Shown: positions 25,733 to 60,329, counted from the stretch's first letter. The stretch is DNA of 64,000 nt from Silurus meridionalis (GCF_014805685.1 NC_060885.1:5476132-5540131), one strand, 5' to 3'. Numbers and translations: made by a program. The notes: a model not told the origin generated them from the letters alone.

Positions 25733-26548
25733 TCACTCCTCCAAACACTCCACAACAACCCAAAAAAAGGCCTGAAGTCCCAAAGCCATGAAAGTCATGC
25801 CGACTATATTTTTAGCCACGCTGTTTTTTTTCCAAGAAATGACTGCGTGTTCCTGAATCGCACCATACACACTTTTGTTATGGAGAAGGTCATTCAGGAG
25901 TTGGTCACAAGTACATGGTCAGAACCTTCACCTGTTTCAGAGCTTACACTTTAAACTATTAACATTTGTAACACGACACCATCACGTCAACGCCTTGTGT
26001 GGACTAATAACTTTCCGAAGTGCGTGTGTTGACAAGAAATCTGGACAGATGCCACTGTGCTGAAAAAAAAAAGAAGTGCAATTTGGGATTTCTAGGCAAA
26101 GCCAAACTTCTCGTCAAAAGTCCCGACTGAATAAAACCTCAAAGACGGGTTCCAGCCAATCCGCGGTGTTACAAGAATATAAAATCGGTATGAAAAAAAT
26201 CTAGGTGGACTTCTCATAGCCTTTTCCCGCTTCATAGAAATTAATTATTTGACTTTTCCTACAGCGGCATAGAGACACATAGCTGCTGACTGTTGGGGCA
26301 ACATGTGAGGAGTCAGTGGTGTCAGTGGTTGTGTCTCCCAGAGCTCATTATTTCCCTACTATCAGTATATACTCATGTACATGGGGGTTGTGGAACTGGT
26401 AAGGACACTGGCACGCTACACACTGGGAGGCTGATGACTCGATTTCCAGCAACACGACTAACTATTGATTTCCTCATCGCTGTAATACTCCAAACTAGTT
26501 TTATGTCATAAATATTTGTGAGACGAATCACGCACATACCAGTGGTTG

Positions 26549-26619
<71 letters not shown>

Positions 26620-26664
26620 CAAATATATATTCAGATAGACAGACAGACAGACAAATATATATTC

Positions 26665-26729
<65 letters not shown>

Positions 26730-26776
26730 CACAAATATATATTCAGATAGACAGACAGACAGACAAATATATATTC

Positions 26777-26831
<55 letters not shown>

Positions 26832-26886
26832 GATAGATACACAAATATATATTCAGATAGACAGACAGACAGACAAATATATATTC

Positions 26887-26951
<65 letters not shown>

Positions 26952-27014
26952 TTCAGACAGACAGACAGACGAATATATATTCAGATAGACAGACAGACAG
27001 ACGAATATATATTC

Positions 27015-27085
<71 letters not shown>

Positions 27086-27229
27086 CGAATATATATTCAG
27101 ATAGACACAGACAGACACATATATATTCAGATAGATAGATAGATAGATAGATAGATGAATATATATTCAGACAGACAGACAGACAGACGAATATATATTC
27201 AGATAGACAGATAGACAGACAGACAGACG

Positions 27230-27302
<73 letters not shown>

Positions 27303-27341
27303 ATATATATTCAGATAGACACAGACAGACAAATATATATT

Positions 27342-27418
<77 letters not shown>

Positions 27419-27425
27419 GGATAGA
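26549..27425. repeat. GATA/GACA array with higher-order structure, about 880 bases
   Basis: Long (GATA)n runs alternate with the cassette AAATATATATTCAGATAGAC plus (GACA)n, at least eight times; some cassettes come as doublets. Bkm-type GATA/GACA satellite by composition. Confidence 0.97.
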
Positions 27426-27429
27426 GCAC

Positions 27430-27745
27430 ATGGATTTGGAAACCAGCTCTATGAAGATATGCTTTATATAGTTTGCAGTGGAAGATCTCCTGCTATAGAG
27501 CTCTGATCTGAACCCTATTAACACCTTTGGGATAAATGTGAATGCTGACTGCACCCCAGGTCTCCTCACCTTCTCACCTACACCAGTACCTGACTTTACT
27601 TATACACTCGTCGCTGAATGAACCCAAATCTCCACAAGGACACTCCAAAAATCTAGTGGAAAATCTTCCAAGAACATTGGAGGTATAACCACGAGAACTA
27701 AATACAAAAAGAGATGTTCAAAAGCACATAGGAATCCAATGCTTT
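27430..27745 (+). mobile_element. Tc1-derived fragment
   Basis: Begins within the family at GAAACCAGCTCTATGAAGAT; includes GACTGCACCCCAGGTCTCCT, CACTCCAAAAATCTAGTGGA and CAATGCTTTTGTCCACGTTG. The GATA array replaces its first part. Confidence 0.7.
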
Positions 27746-28215
27746 TGTCCACGTTGTGTCGATACATAGCTAGAACGATCCTTGAGGGGAATTCTGGGGG
27801 AAACTCAAGAGCTATGAAGTCATCAGAGATCAGATCGTTCCCAGCAGGTGTAAAGTGTCCACCAGCACGCCAGCTAATATCATTTTATACCAAGCCTTGA
27901 TTCCTATCTGCTTAATCATGCATTTAGCATTTCGAAAGAGATCAGACACATGTTATTGAGTGTTTTTCTGAGACATGGCAACCAGGTCCAGGTGAGAGCT
28001 CCTACTGGGAGGTAAAGTCCCAGTCCCAAGAGGGGCAGCAAAATATTTTTGAATGGAATAAACACAATAAACAAAGTGAAGATATGGTAGATGTGAAAAG
28101 CAGCAAGATCCTTGAGAAAGCAGCTACTGGTTATTTGCATGGATTTATTTTGTTTATAAACAAAACCAAAATAAAAAAATAAAAGCATGGTGGAGTAAAG
28201 CAGGTGAAAACTCAC

Positions 28216-28369
28216 GTTTTGTAGCGTTGATGAGATTTTTCCCGTCTTTATAAAGCTCTTTGATGAAGCGGTTGGTTTTATCCAGCTCTGCTTCATGAGC
28301 TTTGATCTTCTCCCTGAATCCTGGACTGTCCAAGTAACATTCACTAAACTCCAACGGGTGCAAACCCAT
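28216..28369 (-). CDS. ARHGAP10: ARHGAP10 (GRAF2) coding exon 1, N-terminus of the BAR domain (partial gene)
   Basis: This exon encodes 51 residues plus one base, beginning [20 protein letters not shown] and ending [11 protein letters not shown]. It matches the N-terminus of the GRAF family (ARHGAP10/26/42), which are BAR-PH-RhoGAP-SH3 proteins that bind curved membranes and stimulate GTP hydrolysis by RhoA and Cdc42 in endocytosis and adhesion. The residues seen form the start of the first BAR helix. The ATG at 28369-28367 is the first in this frame: the frame is open further upstream but only through non-ATG codons. The exon ends at a consensus donor GTGAGT (28215-28210). I prefer ARHGAP10 over its paralogues because of the LINATK ending and because PRMT9 and TMEM184C follow, as in human. 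The rest of the gene lies outside the window, to the left. Confidence 0.85.
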
Positions 28370-28804
28370 TTCTTCTCCCTTCTTTCTACACAAATGTTTC
28401 TGGTTTGGTCTCTTGGTCGCTACTTTGAGTCTTGAAAGTAACAAAATCGGCTACAAAATAACCAAAAAAACAGACTCTCAACGCTACATTAGTTTTATTG
28501 ATTAATTTATGGATTAATCCGGATCAGTTTTCACAAGTGTAAAAGCTATTTCTGTATGAGCCGAATTAAAAAAAAGTATCTCCACAAAAAAAAAAAAAAA
28601 AATGAACACGCCCTCTTTTGGATCTTAAAACAAATCGTAATAATCATAAACCACTTTTGAAATATGAAGAAAAAAAATAACTATTATAATAAAACAAAAG
28701 TTGGATCAAGATGAAGCTCCACGTCGCCCAAACATTTGCAATGACAGACTGGAGAGCTGAGTTCAAGCCCCTCCCACTGGGTTGTGAGGCGGGGCGTATG
28801 TGGT

Positions 28805-28895
28805 CATAGTGACGTCACAAATCAATAAAAAAAAGAGAGAAGTCAGAGGAGGAGGAGGAAAGAGAATGGGAGGTGTTGGACCGCCATGTTGGATA
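28805..28895 (-). promoter_or_regulatory. Candidate ARHGAP10 promoter (CRE and YY1-like motifs)
   Basis: About 440-520 bases upstream of the ARHGAP10 start codon there is a perfect palindromic cAMP response element TGACGTCA (28810-28817), an AGG-rich tract, and CCGCCATGTTGG (28881-28892), which matches the YY1 consensus. Such motifs are typical of TATA-less promoters. No transcription start can be seen directly. The assignment rests on motif match and position only. Confidence 0.4.
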
Positions 28896-29484
28896 GGAAA
28901 GTAGATTGTCACTGCAGTTCTTTGGTTCTTTGAATCTCGTTTATCAAAAATGTTTTGTTTTTTTTGTCATTTATTTCATTTCGTTCCTTTAATCAGAAAG
29001 AAAATGTTATATGTTCAATATTCCCCAACACATCTACATACATGAACTTTGACACCTATGATGAAAATATGACAAGGACATATTATGAAGAACAGAATGA
29101 GTAGCTTCACCTCTCATATCTTTCTCTCCGTGTCGTTCCTACCCATAATAATTGTCAAGATTCTGACAAAAAAAATAACACAATATATTGCATTGTGTAG
29201 CGTATATATGAGAGTCACGTGACAAAAGAACGAACGACTCGGACCAGAGGACACATGAGATGATCTACTCAATTATGTTTCCTGTGTAATGCACTGGATA
29301 CCGTATACTACATGGGAGTCACGTGATAAACGACACGAACGACTTGGACTAGAAGAGTTGAAAGATACAGAGATTTTGCAATGCTTTGCTCGTGCAATAT
29401 AAAATTAATGAATCACTCTTCGAGACGACTCATTCTTCTGAGTCACATTGAAGGCTTCTTCAAAAATTAACGAATCGGAAAACC

Positions 29485-29605
29485 AACTACCTGCATGTCT
29501 TCCCTCACCACATCCATAAACCTCCTATTTAGTCTTCCTCTTTTCCTCCTTCCTGGTGGCTTCATCCTCAGCATTCTCCTACTGATGTCCCTCCTTTGCA
29601 CATGT
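29485..29605 (-). pseudogene. LINE reverse-transcriptase C-terminal fragment (same family as 4085-4490)
   Basis: The minus strand reads RRDISRRMLRMKPPGRRKRG and RLNRRFMDVVREDMQ, the basic C-terminus of the CFDP2/RTE-like family. Confidence 0.75.
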
Positions 29606-29609
29606 CCAA

Positions 29610-29942
29610 ACCATCTTATGAGTTGCTCAGTAGCTCCTGGTTCCATAACCTCAAATGACTGTATATGACTGTGGAAAGGACATTACTCATAACCACACAT
29701 GCTCATTTTAGCTCTCACATCTCTGGTGTTCTGTATTGTTTAAAGACTATAATCACACTCTTGATGTCACCCAAATGAGGATGGGTTCCTCTTTTGAGTC
29801 TGGTTCCTCTCAAGGTTTCTTCCTCATAACATCTAAGGGAGTTTTTCCTTGCTACAGTCACCATGGCTGCTCATCAGGGATAAATACACATCATTCACCT
29901 TGACTGTTAAATTCTGTGAAGCTGCTTTGAGACAATGTCTTA
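29610..29942 (+). mobile_element. L2-like LINE 3' end
   Basis: Contains ACTATAATCACACTCTTGAT, TGGTTCCTCTCAAGGTTTCT, GGCTGCTCATCAGGGATAAA and GAAGCTGCTTTGAGACAATG; a fuller copy than those at 59.7 and 62.2 kb. Confidence 0.7.
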
Positions 29943-29969
29943 TGTATGTGGTCAGCCACAATTCTGGAG

Positions 29970-30205
29970 GCTTTGTGTATGCACCCCAGGTCTCCTCACC
30001 TACATCAGCACCTGCATTTCATAACACTCTTGTGGCTGATGAACACAAATATCCATAAGCACACACCAAAATCTAGTGGAACATCTTCCCTGAAGAGTGG
30101 AGAGAATTATAAGAGCAAATTGGGACTAAATGTGGAATGCACTACTCAAAAATCACATACCGTACTCATGACCAGGTGACCCAATACTTTTGGAAATATA
30201 GTGTA
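29970..30205 (+). mobile_element. Tc1-derived fragment
   Basis: GCACCCCAGGTCTCCTCACC, CATAAGCACACACCAAAATC and GGTGACCCAATACTTTTGGA. It follows the LINE 3' end almost without gap. Confidence 0.7.
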
Positions 30206-30616
30206 TATAAGGGTAACCTTTGATTTGATGTATGAGAAGAGTGAATAAAAGGGGGAAATGCTTATTGGGAAAACTTTTGAAGGAGCCACCTCCCTAGCAA
30301 CTACACTCAACCTAGCAACAAGTACAAATTCGAATACAAACTAAGTGTACGCTAATTCTATGCATAAATTGATACGTGTTTAACGTGAGCTAATAGTTTT
30401 AATTCTATTTATTTTGAATAATACAGACAGTATGTGTAATTCAGACTGGTTTTTGTATTATATTCTCTTTTCATAGGGATTAAATGTTCTCGAATGTATA
30501 ATTGCAATATTTATTTGTTTGTTTTATTATCATTTAAATTGATTATTCAACAGGTTTGGGCACAATAATGACAATAATAATAAAAGAAAAAACTACTCGT
30601 GGAAATTTGACCTTTT

Positions 30617-30628
30617 CAATATGGCGGC
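30617..30628 (-). promoter_or_regulatory. YY1 consensus site in the probable PRMT9 promoter
   Basis: The minus strand reads GCCGCCATATTG, a full match to the YY1 consensus, about 390 bases before the PRMT9 start codon. YY1 sites commonly lie at or just downstream of start sites of TATA-less housekeeping genes, so transcription may begin close by. Inference from motif and position. Confidence 0.45.
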
Positions 30629-31017
30629 TTTGTGGCCGTGTACTTCTTGGGTATAAGCGGAATCATTAATTGAGTGGAGTTTGTTTCCTCACGGGAATCT
30701 TTACGCGACGGACATATAGGCTCAGCAGACGTACATAAGAGATGGATGGAAAAATGTTAATTTAATGCTTAAAAAATATTCTGGTTATAAAACAAGGCAG
30801 CGGGTGTGATATTTTCTTTATAGATTAAGTATGTTTGTTATTGTGTTAGGGTAAAGTTTTTGCTTCTTACTGCTGTTGATAAAATGCAGGTACATTGAAT
30901 GAGTGATTGCGGAATGGGGATTTTTTCTTCTTTGTTTATCTTTTGATATCGAGGTCTGGAGAATGTCAGGTTACTGATTGTCCGGTTGAAATCGTGATCC
31001 ATCTGTGTAACTCCGAG

Positions 31018-43476
<12,459 letters not shown>

Positions 43477-44767
43477 GGAAAGGGTTGTGGACTTCAACGA
43501 ATTAGAGAAGGTGCATTCGGTGAAAGCAATTAAGCATTTCCCGTTCCATTTATTCAAACCTGTAAACTGTAATGAATCTGCCTAATGGGTCGGATTTTAA
43601 GGAAAATGGGTTTGAAATGGAAGGAGCACGTGCACGCCAGAAACTTTACAATTCTAGATTTGAAAAGACTTTAAAAAAGAAAAAAAAAAAAAAAAAAGTC
43701 GCACTTTTAAAGCGAGAACGTGTTTTTATTTTTTTGGGGTAGATGCAGTCTATAGTGTGTTTCTTTTCTTTTTGGACAACGAGATGGTATTTATCATTGT
43801 GTGAATTCTGTAAGAAGTGTTTTAAGTGCGGGGGTCCGTAAGCACAAAACGCAAAACGGACATCTAGAGTAACCCGAAAGGGAAAGGGGGCGGGCCTAAT
43901 GAAGCACAGAAAGCTGCAATGCGTCTATTCATACGAGGTGATATCAAAAATGTTCGACACCGGTTTTGTAACTCGCCAACAGATGGCAGCACAAGGCTGC
44001 ACGCACAGTCACAAGGAGCACCGACCTTCATAAATCAGTGCGCCTTTGCGACCAGAGGAATCATTAAAGCAACCAAGCACACCGAGATACATCGTCCTGT
44101 TATGTTTAATGGTGTATAAACATGTTATAACATGGAAGAAGACAGACAGGCGTGCTACCCAGATCCCCGTCACCTATAACAGAGCAGTGCAGTTATAAAG
44201 CGGTGAATAATCAGGAGTCGGACTCGGCATTAACATCTGTCCGAGTCATCTTAAATATCACACCAGTATCATTTACAATTAATCATATTTTTATATACTT
44301 TATTATTAATGGATATAATTATGGTTACATGTAAAAAAAGTTTTTCTCCCGTTTTCACCCCCCCACCACCAAAAAAATCTTTTTACTAATCAGCCCAGAC
44401 ATGTTTCCTATCCAATATTTGCGTTTTTTTATTTATTCAATGAAACATCCTCCAGACGATCACGATCTGGCCTGTCGAGTCGGTATTTACATTTCTACGA
44501 GAACTGTTTCGCCGAAAAACGGAATAGTTCCGTATTTATTTAAAGAGTAAGCTTTGCTAAGCATTTAAACAGTACCTAACACGAAACTCCGCCTTTGGTA
44601 ATTGGAAGCCACGCCCCCTACCTTTCATACTGAGCTATATCCTGAGAGAAAATTCTATTTGGTCAAGAAATGGCTATATAAATGGCACATGAGCTCAATT
44701 TTGAGTGTCATAGCATAAGCTGTAAATACTTGTGCGATTTTTGTATTTAATTTTTTTTTTTATTTGT

Positions 44768-44773
44768 AATAAA
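44768..44773 (+). terminator. Candidate PRMT9 polyadenylation signal
   Basis: AATAAA about 1.3 kb after the PRMT9 stop codon, the first canonical hexamer I see on the plus strand in this spacer. Use is unproven. Confidence 0.35.
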
Positions 44774-45546
44774 TTTGCAAAGATTTTAAACACGCCTCTT
44801 TCACGTCGTCATTACGTTGTTTGTAGAATTTTGAGGAAAATAATGAATGCATTGAATCCATTTTTGGAACACTTGGCGGACGCGGTGTAATCTGACGCAC
44901 GTGAAAAGAATGGATTTAAAAAATGAAATTTTTGACTGATTTGTATAATTTTTCTTGTACTAAAGCTTGCGTGTTTTAAAGTTTTAAACGTAAATTTGTC
45001 ATATTTGTCATTTCCTTGAATACTCGCCAAGATGGACTTTTGTGCGCAGGATTAAACGAATGCTGTGTTATGGAGAAATTCAAATGAAATTGCATTAAAT
45101 CTGGTCGTTTGAACCAAAATTATTCTGCAATTCGCAGGGAAAATTTCCAGTCTTGAGAATTCCTGGAATTTTGCAACTCTGAAAATTTTACCATGAACAT
45201 GGATGAAACAGCACCTGGTTTTTAGATGTGGGACCAACAATAGAAAAAAACACTACATACAATATAACAATCTCCACCATTTGGTTTTGTCCACAGTCCC
45301 ACCCCGGCTGAGGTGAAATGAACTGAACACAAGGGATTGTATAATTTTCCCCCATCTGTCCGTCCTTTCCCCTTCAGTCAATCACTGTTGGCTGTATTAT
45401 TCCCATAATACAGTAGTACTGGAGAAACCCCTCTAAAAGCTACAGCTGTATAGTTTTAGCACCTCCGCTTAGTCGTTAGCTTCATTATCCTTGGCCATGG
45501 TTCAGTTTTCTCAGGCATGATGGGGGAACAAAAGCAGCACTTCGCC

Positions 45547-45548
<2 letters not shown>

Positions 45549-45582
<34 letters not shown>
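45549..45582. repeat. (GT)n microsatellite
   Basis: About 17 GT units in the spacer, roughly 240 bases beyond the TMEM184C stop. Confidence 0.95.
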
Positions 45583-45608
45583 GGATTATTTTAATTATTA
45601 TAGAATAT

Positions 45609-45614
45609 TTTATT
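45609..45614 (-). terminator. Candidate TMEM184C polyadenylation signal
   Basis: AATAAA on the minus strand about 210 bases after the TMEM184C stop. Further hexamers lie beyond it, so the choice is uncertain. Confidence 0.35.
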
Positions 45615-45823
45615 ACCGCAACCTCACAATATTGTGAAGAGAACAGGGGGTGACTAAAATATTAAACATGCATTTCTGCAGAGGAACGAAAGGCTGAATA
45701 TTAAAAAAAACATTTTTTAAATGTTTAGTCAATAGAAATAAAACCCCCCCCACAAAATAAAATCCCTGGATGGACTGAAATCCCTGTGCCCTTTTGAAGC
45801 TGCTGTTCCCGGGGAATAAGGTG

Positions 45824-56595
<10,772 letters not shown>

Positions 56596-56724
56596 CTAGA
56601 GATCCGCTGTGCTGGAATATCACACAGGCTTCTGAGAAACACTAAAGAACTCGGAGGAACCCTGACCCTAATCAGCTGATTCATTGTAAACAAACGCAGC
56701 TTGAAACGGGTTAGCGCTCATGCT

Positions 56725-56749
56725 AACTTCCTGTGACGTAACTTCCGGT
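56725..56749 (-). promoter_or_regulatory. Candidate TMEM184C promoter (two ETS sites and a CRE half-site)
   Basis: About 190 bases upstream of the start codon, the minus strand has ACCGGAAGT (56749-56741), a strong ETS/GABPA site, next to TGACGTAA on the plus strand (56734-56741) and a second ETS-like ACAGGAAGTT (56734-56725). Such clusters mark TATA-less promoters. Inferred from motifs. Confidence 0.5.
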
Positions 56750-56879
56750 GTTTGACTCGTTTACCGCGAGTTCCGTGTTTGTATTTCAAACTTGAACTTT
56801 ACAACTTTTAAATAATCATGAATTGTTTTGTCGTCTTTCAGACTTGTGCCTGTAGCTCTTTCTTACTAAACCCATAAAT

Positions 56880-58587
56880 GCTAACAATCTTGATGAAATG
56901 ACTAACAACATAAACCTTATCCTCACTAGCACATTAGACACTGTTGCCTCCATCCGGTTAAAAAAGATCAGAGAAAAACCACACGCACCTTGGTATAATA
57001 ATCACCCTCATGCCCTTGAGAACAGCCTATAATCTGGAGAGAAAATAGAGGAAAACTAAATTGGAGGTATTTAGAAAGCTAAAAGCTGCTTGAGCTAAAC
57101 ACCTGAGCAAACTCATGGAAAACAACTAAAACAATCCCAGGTTCCTTTTCAGTACAGTAGCTAAATTAACTACAAATCAGGTATCTGAAAAATGTGTTCC
57201 ATCACAGTTTAGTAGTGAGGACTTTATGAATTTCTTCACTGGAAAAAGTATTCTAAAAATAATTGTGGAGATCCACCTTCTGAGATCATCTCCTGATCCA
57301 ATCTCACCTAAAACTCCACAACTACACTGTTTTACATGTGCAGGACAGGAAGAGCTGTATGATGTTATTACCAAAGCTAAATCAACAACATGTCTGATAA
57401 ATCCCATTCCAACTAAACTACTGGTAGAAGTGTTACATACAGCTGCTGAGCCTCTTCTGAATATTATTAGCTCCTCACTATCTTTAGGTCACGTCCCTAA
57501 ACCCCTCAAGTTAGCAGTTCTTAAGTTCCCCATTAAGAAACCTAATTTAGATCCAAACACACTATCAAATTACAGACTCATATCAAATCTCCCATTTATG
57601 TCTGAGTTTAGAAAAGGATGTCTCTGCCCAGTTATGTTCCTACTTACAAGAGAACAATATCTTTGAAGAGTTTCAGTCAGGTTTCAGGCCCCATCATATC
57701 ACAGAAACTGCTCTAGTTAAAATTACTTATGACCTGTTTTTAGCTTCACATTAAGGCTACATCTCTGTTAGTTTTCTAGATCTTAGTGCTGCATTCGACA
57801 CTATAGATCATGATCTTCTCCTAGATCGATTACAAAATGACATGGGCATTCAGGGACAGGCATTAAGCTGGTTTAAATCCTCCTGTCTGATCGTTACCAT
57901 TTTGTAGACTTAAATGGAGAGCTATCCAGGTTAATGCAAGTAAATTATGGGGTGCCACAAGGTTTAGTTCTAAGACCCCTGCTTTTCACAATATACATGC
58001 TTCCCCTGGGAAATATTATTAATAAGAAGAATTAAAAGACTGGATGACTCATAACTTTCTATTATTAAATTCTGATAAGACGGAGATTTTGCTCATTGGC
58101 CCACAAACCAGCACACAGAAGCTCCAGCATCTTAACCTGCATTTAGACGGATGTTCTGTAACCACTAGTTCAACAGTAAAAGACCTGGGAGATATTTTAG
58201 CAACTTGTTTTTTAAAAATCATATCAACCATGTTACAAAAACAGGCTTCTTCCACCTTAGAAATATTTCTAAACTAAGAAACATGTCTATATCTGATGCG
58301 GAGATGCTCGTCCATGTGTTCATGACCTCCAGACTGGATCATTGTAATGCATTACTAGGTGGTTGTCCTGCATCATTAATAAACAAGCTACAGTTTCTAC
58401 AGAATGCAGCAGCCAGAGTTTTCACAAGGTTGAGGAAATATGATCATATAACCCCTATCTTCTCATCCCTACACTGGCTTCCTGTTAAGTTTCGAATCGA
58501 CTACAAACTACTGCTTCTTACTTACAAAACACTAAATGGTTTATTTCCCATGTATCTCTCCAGTCTTCTAATAGAATGGAAACTTAC
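56880..58587 (+). pseudogene. Decayed L2/CR1-type LINE, reverse transcriptase region
   Basis: Frames on the plus strand give APWYNN (linker), KLLVEVLHTAAEPLLNIISS, PNLDPNTLSNYRLISNLPFM, FQSGFRPHHITETALVK, LDLSAAFDTIDHDLLLDRL (RT motif A), MTHNFLLLNSDKTEILLIGP, SRLDHCNALLGGCPASLINK and LHWLPVKFRIDYKLLLLTYK. Several frameshifts and stops are present. Near 58035 the text jumps from the GNIINKK segment straight to the KDWMTHNFLLLNS segment, so the piece with the catalytic YADD box is deleted. The 5' end, including the endonuclease, is missing. The element stops at 58587, and its 3' untranslated part appears to resume at about 59715. Confidence 0.85.
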
Positions 58588-58779
58588 CGATCATTGGACG
58601 AGACACCTGTCATTCAAGATATACAGGAAGTATGAAATCTTATCACTTGGTTTCTTGTACATGTATAAAGTTCTCCGTTTACTTTAAACTTTTTTATTTC
58701 GATTAGTGCACCTTTAAATATAAGAAAATGACAGAAGAAAACATTAGCAAGCAAGGAGAAAATGTAATGAATTCAAAGC

Positions 58780-59204
58780 TACTTTGAGGGTATGCAGTGA
58801 TGTTGGAGAAGCTGCAGTGTATCATCACATAAAAATTAGTTTCTACACTTTTACGCATACGTTCCAACTTTCTCCTGCGGCAGACTGTTACTGCAGACGC
58901 TTTATGGTCTGATATCCATAACTGGCTTTACCCAAATGCTCCTTATCTAAGACATTTCACTGTGAAGGACATTATCTTTGGACTTGTAATGAACAATAAC
59001 AAAGACGACTTTCTTGTTAATAATATTCTTCTGATAGGAACATTTTATATACACAAATCGAAATACTTGAAAGTGAAACCGACGTTTTTTGCATTTTATA
59101 ATGAGTTTATTTCTTTCACAAAAGCCCTTAAAGTGATTAAAAAGCAATATGCAATGAATCTTTTGTCCTTTATAGAAAAATATGATTTAGAGAATAAACC
59201 ATAG
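58780..59204 (+). pseudogene. L1-type LINE ORF2 C-terminal fragment
   Basis: An open stretch ends WSDIHNWLYPNAPYLRHFTV, then KDIIFGLVMNNNKDDFLVNN, ILLIGTFYIHKSKYL and ALKVIKKQYAMNLLSF before a stop at 59204. This is the C-terminal pattern of teleost L1-clade ORF2. A 3' untranslated part with a (TTA)n tract and AATAAAAAAATA follows to about 59435. It is strongly 5'-truncated. Confidence 0.65.
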
Positions 59205-59237
59205 CCCTGTTTATTTTTTATCCTTTTTTATTTAATT

Positions 59238-59238
<1 letters not shown>

Positions 59239-59292
<54 letters not shown>
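59239..59292. repeat. (TTA)n microsatellite
   Basis: About 18 perfect TTA units in the 3' part of the L1 fragment. Confidence 0.95.
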
Positions 59293-59293
<1 letters not shown>

Positions 59294-59714
59294 CATTTTA
59301 TTTATTTATCTATTTTTTCCCTCTTTCCCCTCAATATATGTGTACATATTTGTATTTTCATGCACCTGTTCTGTGTATTGTAATGTAAATTCATGTTGTT
59401 TGTATATTTCTAATAGCTTAATAAAAAAATATGTTGTACTTCCTGTATATATTTAATGACAGGTGTCTCGTCCAATGATCGTCAAGTTGTCCATTCGCAA
59501 ACTTTATCTACCTTCTCCGGTTTGTCTGAATTTTTGTTTGTTTTCGGATTTGTTAGTGTGTTTTGCACTAGTTTTGTCTACAGGTTCAGGGTTGCTATAT
59601 TGTCCTTGACTGTAAAGTTGCAGATCTCACAGCCTCCTTCTCAAGTGTCGGACACTTATGTGTAAGTTGTCAATCAGTGACAGACACAAAGTTATTTTAA
59701 AGTAAAAGCGAATG

Positions 59715-59840
59715 CAATCGTTTAGAGACTATAATCACACTCTTGATATCACCCAAATATGGATTGGTTCCCTTTTGAGTCTGGTTCCTCTCAAGGTTTC
59801 TTCCTCATAACATCTAAGGAAGTTTTTCCTATACTATTAT
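59715..59840 (+). mobile_element. L2-like LINE 3' untranslated fragment, probably the continuation of the copy ending at 58587
   Basis: AGAGACTATAATCACACTCT and CTGGTTCCTCTCAAGGTTTC match the 3' part seen at 29.6 and 62.2 kb, in the same orientation as the interrupted reverse-transcriptase part. Confidence 0.65.
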
Positions 59841-60329
59841 ATATGTTTTGTAATTATAGGTATTTTTACATTTAATGTTCTGAAATTGTCATAGCACCTT
59901 TAAAGAGAAACCGGACAGCGCAAACAACCTTAAGATCCACCCCGATTTAACCTTTTCCCTCAATAACAAAACAAATCTAACAATCAAAACATGGTAACTG
60001 ATGCAGATATTAATGTAGAAAATGAGGCTACAGTGGAGTAAAGAGGGAAAGATGTCAGAAAGCATGACAGCAGGTCACCAACAGATGGCAGTGTGGACAC
60101 ACAGTCAGGCTTCTGTGGGACTTAAACACAAAACCTTTCACAATCATTCTCTTTAACATCCTCCCTTATCATCATCTCCAAAAAAATATACAGAATATAA
60201 TAAAATCATTTTTACACATAACTCTGAAAACCTTCAGCAAACTTCCATGGTTTCTATACTGAAGTGTGCAGTTTTTGCACATGTTCAGTGGAAATTTGGT
60301 TTCATTTTATATTAAAGCTTATTAAGTTT

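Larger units (their letters stand above)
28370..31017. other. Head-to-head intergenic region between ARHGAP10 and PRMT9
   Basis: About 2.6 kb separates the two start codons. It contains both candidate promoters, a near-duplicated segment (29205-29255 and 29305-29355, each with a TCACGTGA palindrome or a near-copy followed by an ACGAACGACT motif), a LINE C-terminal fragment, an L2-like 3' end and a Tc1-derived fragment. No additional gene is visible. Confidence 0.6.
43477..45823. other. Tail-to-tail spacer between PRMT9 and TMEM184C
   Basis: It should contain both 3' untranslated regions. A block at 43935-44080 (with ACTCGCCAACAGATGGCAGC) resembles the untranslated part of a mariner-like element but is not proven. 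45060-45190 resembles the end of the element at 6466-6920 (AAAATTTCCAGTCTTGA is shared). A (GT)n tract lies at 45549-45582. No further gene is seen. Confidence 0.55.
58588..59481. repeat. 894-base segment bounded by 27-bp perfect inverted repeats
   Basis: CGATCATTGGACGAGACACC continuing TGTCATT (58588-58614) is exactly reverse-complemented at 59455-59481. Weaker similarity extends beyond (ATATACAGGAAGT inside, GGA.AACTT outside). An L1 3' end lies within it, and the whole sits inside the L2 copy. Confidence 0.85.

Noticed and set aside
26853..27569. 238-codon frame reading YLSIYLSI
   Set aside because: It is a translation of the GATA/GACA array.
27916..28215. Minus-strand frame continuing after ARHGAP10 exon 1
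   Set aside because: It runs through the donor GTGAGT; the residues after NATK lose all similarity to the GRAF family, so it is intron read-through.
30907..31017. Upstream in-frame ATG extending PRMT9 by 37 residues
   Set aside because: The extension ([13 protein letters not shown]...) has no match in the family, whereas MPNSGSS starts a family-like basic N-terminus.
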